From JAWVZS01 sp964507825 (GTDB lineage: Archaea > Thermoproteota > Nitrososphaeria > Nitrososphaerales > Nitrosopumilaceae): a stretch of 10,704 nt of DNA. Below the pieces are notes generated by a model. That model saw only the letters and a list, made by a program, of their open reading frames with translations, had not been told where the DNA came from and ran no database searches. Position 1 is the stretch's first letter; the number at the start of each line of letters is the position of its first letter. Location of the stretch: contig CAZDQM010000048.1 in assembly GCA_964507825.1 (NCBI GenBank), positions 1 to 10,704 on the forward strand, given 5' to 3'. Positions 6,371-10,704 of the stretch are shown in pieces. A program made the position numbers and the translations under genes.

Positions 6371-6398
6371 CAGGCATTTTTTGACTAAAAACAGCCTG
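6371..6398. repeat. Imperfect inverted repeat between divergent genes
   Basis: CAGGC (6371-6375) pairs with GCCTG (6394-6398), and inside these TTTTT (6378-6382) pairs with AAAAA (6387-6391) around a GACT centre. There are two mismatches between the blocks. It lies just upstream of the AT-rich promoter region of the dehydrogenase gene and about 45-70 bp before the TATA box of the reductase gene. It is therefore placed to bind a dimeric regulator acting on either or both genes. A regulatory role is inference. Confidence 0.5.
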
Positions 6399-6439
6399 AA
6401 AACACCGTGGCGGAGCCCGTATACTCATTTATGATTGAC

Positions 6440-6451
6440 TTAAATTTATAA
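6440..6451 (+). promoter_or_regulatory. TATA box of the nitrite/sulfite reductase gene
   Basis: TTAAATTTATAA is a strong archaeal TATA box. Its centre is about 30 nt before the TTG start at 6476, so transcription should begin within a few bases of the start codon. That makes the mRNA leaderless or nearly so, and supports the TTG as the start. Confidence 0.65.
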
Positions 6452-6475
6452 CCAAATCAGGATAGAGCAATAGTA

Positions 6476-8278
6476 TTGACACTAGAACAACCGCAACGCA
6501 ATCGTGAGCCAGAACCCCGGATTAACTGGTCACGGATCGAAGAAGCGGACAATTTTGCAAAGGTGGTACGACTATTCCGAGAAGGCAAATACGATGCCGA
6601 TAGCTTTAGGCGATTTCGATTGCAGCATGGGGCATACGGCACTAGGATGACCGGGGATTATGCAATGGTGCGAATCAAGCTCCCCGCCGGGGAGATTTAT
6701 CCCAGACAGCTAGAAAGAATCGCGCAGCTAAGCGAACAATTCTCCATCGGAAGCGCCCACATCTCGACCCGGGAAAATATTCAGCTCCACTGGGTGGTAC
6801 TAGAGGATGTATCTGAGATATTCCGATCCTTGGCCAAAGTCGGCATGACATCGCGTGAGGCCTGCGGCAATAGTGTAAGAAACGTAATGTGCAGTCCCAC
6901 ATCCGGTGTATGTCCTGATGAGGCGTTTGACGCGACCCCCTATGCGCTGGCTACTGCCAGATTCTTCCTTAGAAACCCCATGGTACAGAACCTACCAAGA
7001 AAGTTCAAGTTTACATTCACGTGCTGTGAAAAGCACGGCATGGTCAGGATGGTGGATGTCGGCATGATTCCCCTGGTTGAAGAGGTCGACGGCCAAAAGC
7101 GCCGCGGGTTCAAGATATTTCTGGGAGGCGGGCTTGGAAACAAGTCATATGTCGGCCACCAGTTGGAGGACTTTACACCGGAGGAAGATATACTGTATAC
7201 GTCCATTGCAGTGCTTAGGATCTTTGACAGGCTTGGTGACCGGAAGAACCTTGCAAGAAACAGGATGAGGTACCTTGTGCATGACATGGGGTGGGATGAA
7301 TTTCGTACCCTGGTACTAAAGGAGCGCGCCATTGTACGAGCTACGCAATCCATCATCACGCAGCTTGACGTTACTCTAGACGAAAGGCCCGTCAAGAGGC
7401 CCATACGCGTATCTGGGATGGATGCAGGCGGCACACCCGACGGCTATGCGGCATGGGCTAGGACCAATATAATCAAGCAAAAGCAGGATGGCTATAACAC
7501 GGTATTTGTAACTCTAGAGGCAGGTGACATCACGGCCGCCCAGCTTGTCACGCTTGCAGGCATTGTTCGAGACTATTCCGCAGAAGGCATGGCACGGACG
7601 GGATTTGCACAGAATATCGCACTACGATACGTGCACGACGACGATCTGCAGTCCCTGTATTCTGCGCTACTCTCAGGCGGACTTGCAAAGCCCGGAGCGC
7701 TTACGATGGCTACCCCAATCGGATGTTCTGGTACCACGTCGTGCAACCTGGCGCTGACCAACTCACACAGGCTTGCAAAGGAGATCCAGAGAAAGTTCTT
7801 GGATCTAAAGCTAGATGAGGATGACGATCTCAAAGAGTCGTCCATCAAGATCAGTGGATGTCCAAACTCTTGCGGCCAGCACGGGATTGCAACTATAGGC
7901 TTCTTTGGCGGCGGCGGCAGGGTAGGAAAGGACATGTATCCAAACTACATGATGTCACTTGGAGGGCGTTCTGACGGGGACACGATGCTTGGCATAGGAG
8001 TAATGCGGGTTCCTGCAAAGCGCGTAATTCCGGTAATATTGAAGATAATCGAGGTGTTCAAGGAGAACAAGGGTACCGGTGATACACTTGCATCATGGAT
8101 ACACAGGGTCATAGGCGGCAATGAGGATTCTGGAATAAAGTCACTAGATGACCTCAAGCGGGTATTGTCACCGCTTACAACCCCGCCTACAAGGGATGAA
8201 GAGCCGGACTTTTATTCCGATTACGGCTCTGATGGCAGCTACCACACAAAGACTGGAAAGGGCGAGTGCGCCGCTTGA
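6476..8278 (+). CDS. Ferredoxin-dependent nitrite/sulfite reductase (siroheme/4Fe-4S)
   Basis: A 600-residue protein matching the NirA/Sir family, which reduces nitrite to ammonium or sulfite to sulfide with six electrons. YGTRMTGDYAMVRIKLPAG (residues 54-72) and TRENIQLHW (98-106) belong to the first ferredoxin-like half. REACGNSVRNVMCSP (127-141) and PRKFKF (174-179) carry the conserved basic residues expected to bind the anion and siroheme. The 4Fe-4S/siroheme ligands are C417 and C423 (GCSGTTSCN) and C462 and C466 (GCPNSCGQ), all present. Length is typical. The start is TTG at 6476, supported by the TATA box at 6440-6451. The gene overlaps the following rhodanese gene by 13 nt. That partner makes a sulfur role as plausible as nitrite assimilation; sequence alone does not decide. 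Confidence 0.9.
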   Translation: MTLEQPQRNREPEPRINWSRIEEADNFAKVVRLFREGKYDADSFRRFRLQHGAYGTRMTGDYAMVRIKLPAGEIYPRQLERIAQLSEQFSIGSAHISTRENIQLHWVVLEDVSEIFRSLAKVGMTSREACGNSVRNVMCSPTSGVCPDEAFDATPYALATARFFLRNPMVQNLPRKFKFTFTCCEKHGMVRMVDVGMIPLVEEVDGQKRRGFKIFLGGGLGNKSYVGHQLEDFTPEEDILYTSIAVLRIFDRLGDRKNLARNRMRYLVHDMGWDEFRTLVLKERAIVRATQSIITQLDVTLDERPVKRPIRVSGMDAGGTPDGYAAWARTNIIKQKQDGYNTVFVTLEAGDITAAQLVTLAGIVRDYSAEGMARTGFAQNIALRYVHDDDLQSLYSALLSGGLAKPGALTMATPIGCSGTTSCNLALTNSHRLAKEIQRKFLDLKLDEDDDLKESSIKISGCPNSCGQHGIATIGFFGGGGRVGKDMYPNYMMSLGGRSDGDTMLGIGVMRVPAKRVIPVILKIIEVFKENKGTGDTLASWIHRVIGGNEDSGIKSLDDLKRVLSPLTTPPTRDEEPDFYSDYGSDGSYHTKTGKGECAA

Positions 8279-9063
8279 ACAAGGTAGTCAAGGACGCGGA
8301 CACCCTGCGTTCGGAGATCCGGGATAATAGCGTACGCGTAATCGACGTGCGCCGGGAGGCCGAATACAAGCAGGATCATATCCCGACTGCGGCAAATCTT
8401 CCCCTAGCAACCCTTCTTTCAGACGACAGCCCGGAGCGTGTCGTCAAACTGTTCCAGTCAATGGGAATAGACGATGAGACCGGCGTGGTAGTCTATGACG
8501 ACACGTTTGGCGCCCTAGCATCGCGTGTTGCATGGACACTGGAATATCTTGGTCATTCTGATGTCCGCCTGCTTGAGACTACGTATGAGCAGTGGAAGTC
8601 GATGGGCCTTGAAAGCGATAATGTGGTGCCTGATATCCGTGCAAAAAACCACTCTGTGAACCTTCGACCCGAGATACTGGCCACTGCAAATTATTTAGAT
8701 GAGGTAAGGGGACGTGAGGATACGGTATTAATAGACAACCGTGAGCGACTAAACTATCTTGAACAGCATATTCCGGGAGCTGTCAATATTCCGTATCGGA
8801 CGCTTGCCACACATGACAGTATACTGCGTCCGCGCGATGATTTATTGCGCCTGCTAGGAAACCGGGGAGTCTCCGGGGATACCAATATTGTAACATACTG
8901 CGGGAGCGTTGGAACCCTGTCGGGGCTCGCATACTATGCGTTAAAATCTGCAGGACTAGGAAACGTCAGGCTTTATGTCCGCTCGTTTAAGGAGTGGAAG
9001 GGCCTGAATATGCCCACCGAAAGGCAGCCCGATGCAAACTATTGGGATCTGTCTGCCGAATAG
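8266..9063 (+). CDS. Thiosulfate/3-mercaptopyruvate sulfurtransferase, two rhodanese domains
   Basis: A 265-residue tandem rhodanese. Domain one (about 6-115) has VRVIDVRREAEYKQDHIP, but at the catalytic loop it reads VYDDTFGALASRV, with D in place of cysteine, as usual for the inactive N-terminal half. Domain two (about 133-250) has VLIDNRERLNYLEQHIPGAVNIP and the active loop YCGSVGTLSG with catalytic C212. The loop resembles the CG(S/T)GVT motif of mercaptopyruvate sulfurtransferases, but V and G are exchanged (CGSVGT). The enzyme would transfer sulfane sulfur to cyanide, thiols or a protein. No signal peptide is seen, so it is cytosolic. GTG 8266 follows GGAAAGGG and overlaps the reductase gene by 13 nt; TTG 8275 is an alternative. 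The overlap suggests co-transcription and a shared sulfur-related role. Confidence 0.87.
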   Translation: MRRLNKVVKDADTLRSEIRDNSVRVIDVRREAEYKQDHIPTAANLPLATLLSDDSPERVVKLFQSMGIDDETGVVVYDDTFGALASRVAWTLEYLGHSDVRLLETTYEQWKSMGLESDNVVPDIRAKNHSVNLRPEILATANYLDEVRGREDTVLIDNRERLNYLEQHIPGAVNIPYRTLATHDSILRPRDDLLRLLGNRGVSGDTNIVTYCGSVGTLSGLAYYALKSAGLGNVRLYVRSFKEWKGLNMPTERQPDANYWDLSAE

Positions 9064-9145
9064 GTACTAGTGATATAACATACTTGATTTCATCTGCACA
9101 ATGTTATTTTGACATGCGCAGATGGCTTGGATATATTATACCAAA

Positions 9146-10306
9146 TTATCTTACCTGGCTTCGCAGCTGCTTTGTGACAACTACATCCATGTTGTCAAAC
9201 ATCGTAAGCATCTTGTCCTTGTGATCCTCGAGGTACTCTGCCCCCCTGTCTTCTAGCCTGATCTTCCACAATTTAATCTCCCTATGCTCTTCAAAGAACT
9301 GCTCGATCATGTGCTGGCCGGATTTTTTGGGATCAATGAACGCATTAAACTCTTGTATGATGCCCCCGACATCGTCCTCTTCAATCTTGTTTCTCACGCT
9401 GGCAATCGCCTGTCCAAGATCCTTGAGGTGCGTGACCGCGACAGGAAGCTCCCTCTTCCTTGTCAGGCCGAGGAATCCCCTCTTCTCCTTTCCTACCTTG
9501 CGGGCGATTTCTGGCGCTAGGTCATAAACTGGGATCCTGTGGAATCCTTCGCGCTTTTCGTTTTTTACCAGCAGGCCCTTCTCGGTCATTTTTAGCAGGG
9601 ACTCTTCGGCATCGGCCCGGTTGAGCAGCGTGGTCCAGACTATGGCGCCGATTGTATGGTATCCCTGCCTTACACACTCTAGTACCACCACGTCCACAAT
9701 CCTCCTGAATCCCTCTTCAACCCTTACATTCATCAGGTCCTTGTCCTTTACAGCCTTTCTTGCATTCTTTACGTCGATTTCGATGGAACGCTTTAACGCC
9801 TCGATTGATTCTGGAATCTGGCTTAGCAGTGAAAGAAAGCACGCCTTGTTGTACCAAGCCATGCCAAACGTCGGATCTGACTCTATTGCTTTTTCAACCG
9901 AATCAAGCGCCTTTGCATAATTCTTTTGCTCATAGTGTACTAGTCCCTTAAGGTTCCAAGCCTCGGCGTTTGTAACATCGACGTCTAAGATTTTATCATA
10001 GACTCTTAATGCCTCTAGGTGGTCGTCTAGGTGAAATCGCGCATAGCCTAGCTTTAACAGGATCTCCACGTTGTTTGGATCCATGCGCAATGCCTGCTCG
10101 AATATTTCAATGGCATCATCTAGCTTTTCATCTGCCATCAGGTTGGTCCCCTTTTTGTACAGACGCTTGATGTTATAGCTTGGGTCCACCAGACTGGTGG
10201 TTTTTTCCGGATACTCTTTGCCGTCACCTGTATACTCTTTGATCTCTTCTGGTTCTGGCTCTGGATCGGATTTTTTGAAGGGTCGCTTCATGTTGTGATT
10301 GACCAT
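9146..10306 (-). CDS. TPR-repeat protein with winged-helix-like segment
   Basis: A 386-residue protein without signal peptide or membrane segment. After a charged, proline/glutamate-rich N-terminus come about four tetratricopeptide repeats at residues 48-181. Examples are KLDDAIEIFEQALRMDPNN, HLEALRVYDKILDVDVTNAE and YAKALDSVEKAIESDPTFGM. TPRs form a helical scaffold for protein binding. Residues about 205-265 (TIGAIVWTTLLNRADAEESLLKMTEKGLLVKNEKR) look like a winged helix-turn-helix, and the rest is helical and charged. The first ATG is at 10306. M6 at 10291 fits better as a leaderless start, because a TATA-like element lies about 27 nt upstream of it. The gene converges on the rhodanese gene with 82 bp between. 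The partner and pathway are unknown. Confidence 0.8.
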   Translation of the reverse strand: MVNHNMKRPFKKSDPEPEPEEIKEYTGDGKEYPEKTTSLVDPSYNIKRLYKKGTNLMADEKLDDAIEIFEQALRMDPNNVEILLKLGYARFHLDDHLEALRVYDKILDVDVTNAEAWNLKGLVHYEQKNYAKALDSVEKAIESDPTFGMAWYNKACFLSLLSQIPESIEALKRSIEIDVKNARKAVKDKDLMNVRVEEGFRRIVDVVVLECVRQGYHTIGAIVWTTLLNRADAEESLLKMTEKGLLVKNEKREGFHRIPVYDLAPEIARKVGKEKRGFLGLTRKRELPVAVTHLKDLGQAIASVRNKIEEDDVGGIIQEFNAFIDPKKSGQHMIEQFFEEHREIKLWKIRLEDRGAEYLEDHKDKMLTMFDNMDVVVTKQLRSQVR

Positions 10307-10311
10307 GTTTG

Positions 10312-10323
10312 TAGATAAAAACT
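10312..10323 (-). promoter_or_regulatory. TATA-box-like element of the TPR gene
   Basis: On the minus strand this reads AGTTTTTATCTA. Its centre is about 27 nt upstream of the ATG at 10291 but only about 12 nt from the ATG at 10306. If it is the promoter, transcription starts near 10291 and the shorter protein beginning MKRPFKK is the one made. Confidence 0.4.
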
Positions 10324-10333
10324 ATTGCCGTAA

Positions 10334-10349
10334 CACGCCTGTTGGCGTG
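10334..10349. repeat. Perfect inverted repeat upstream of the TPR gene
   Basis: CACGCC (10334-10339) pairs exactly with GGCGTG (10344-10349) around TGTT. It lies just upstream of the TATA-like element of the TPR gene, a usual place for an archaeal regulator site. No T-tract follows. Confidence 0.45.
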
Positions 10350-10400
10350 GTATAAGGTGATCCAGTACAACAAGTGGAGGGACGAATCGATGGCACGGGA

Positions 10401-10425
10401 GGCATGATGCCATGACGATCATGGC
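10401..10425. repeat. Two overlapping inverted repeats
   Basis: GGCAT-G-ATGCC (10401-10411) overlaps GCCATGA-CGA-TCATGGC (10409-10425). Both have perfect arms of 5 and 7 bp. They lie in the gene-poor right end, about 95-120 bp upstream of the TPR gene start. They may be protein-binding sites or alternative hairpins. Confidence 0.45.
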
Positions 10426-10554
10426 GCCACCTGACAGAATTTTGGCAGGCATCCCGACGGCGAATTAGGAAACAGAATATTGCGCGTGAGTTTGTTGTAT
10501 AACTTGACACAACCCGTCACAAGAGCCATGGCCTGATCAAGTCTTTTGGTGTTC

Positions 10555-10662
10555 CTATAGCGACGCTCGTAAATTCATGTACAATTTATTCCTGTACGCG
10601 CCGCTAAACTTGTCACCAACCCTACAAATTTCATCAGGAATAGTACAAGCTGCATACAACAT
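10555..10662 (-). CDS. Doubtful 35-aa reading frame
   Basis: ATG 10660-10662 opens a 35-codon frame containing IPDEICRVGDKFSGAYRNKL and ending ASL before TAG at 10555-10557. The composition is protein-like. A TTTTAA-type element lies roughly 25-30 nt upstream on the same strand, which would suit a leaderless small gene. The opposite strand also holds a 30-codon frame over the same bases, so chance is possible. No family is recognised. It could equally be the remnant of a longer gene. Confidence 0.2.
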   Translation of the reverse strand: MLYAACTIPDEICRVGDKFSGAYRNKLYMNLRASL

Positions 10663-10704
10663 CTAATTTTTGCAACAATATCATCGATTAAAACATGCGG
10701 CACA

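Larger units (their letters stand above)
10307..10704. other. Gene-poor right end
   Basis: Apart from the promoter, the inverted repeats and one doubtful 35-codon frame, I see no gene here. Frames are short on both strands, and no tRNA-like T-loop was found. The last 150 bases are AT-richer and may be the upstream region of a gene outside the window. Confidence 0.4.

Noticed and set aside
6940..7434. 164-codon minus-strand frame inside the reductase gene
   Set aside because: It is a shadow of a coding region with all catalytic motifs on the plus strand; serine/arginine-rich noise.
1..10704. CRISPR array, tRNA or rRNA genes
   Set aside because: I looked for regularly spaced repeats, GGTTCRA-type T-loops and rRNA signatures, and found none. 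The repeats present are isolated pairs.

Overview
The window most likely comes from an archaeon, and I favour the Thaumarchaeota (Nitrososphaeria, ammonia oxidisers). Support: AT-rich TATA-box-like elements sit about 25-30 nt before several starts, with little Shine-Dalgarno signal (leaderless or near-leaderless genes). A ferredoxin-type nitrite/sulfite reductase overlaps a two-domain rhodanese gene. A TPR plus winged-helix-like protein is present, and the integrase remnant resembles the thaumarchaeal tyrosine recombinase type. The taxonomic call is inference; no rRNA or tRNA gene is visible.

Left part (1-2102): the 5' end of an unidentified minus-strand gene runs off the left edge. It faces away from a two-gene plus-strand operon. 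The first gene is a DUF262 (ParB/GmrS-like) protein with a good ribosome binding site, and the second, overlapping it by 14 nt, is a HEPN-domain protein with an intact RNxxxH RNase motif. I read this pair as a candidate defence or toxin-antitoxin module.

Middle part (2103-4217): accessory, decaying DNA. A GC-rich stretch without a convincing gene holds a strong hairpin. Then come very short minus-strand reading frames, including a 57-residue CxC...CxxC zinc-ribbon-like protein, followed by the C-terminal half of a tyrosine recombinase and a PIN-domain gene interrupted by one in-frame TAA. Together these look like the remains of an integrated element.

The PIN gene converges on, and overlaps by 15 nt, a minus-strand gene for a YwgA/Panacea-like protein (4203-4679).

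Right part (4978-10704): chromosomal-looking genes. A minus-strand UDP-sugar dehydrogenase and the plus-strand siroheme nitrite/sulfite reductase diverge from a region carrying a 28-bp inverted repeat and a clear TATA box. The reductase overlaps the rhodanese gene (8266-9063), so the two are probably co-transcribed. A minus-strand TPR protein converges on them. The last 400 bases hold inverted repeats upstream of the TPR gene and at most one doubtful short reading frame.
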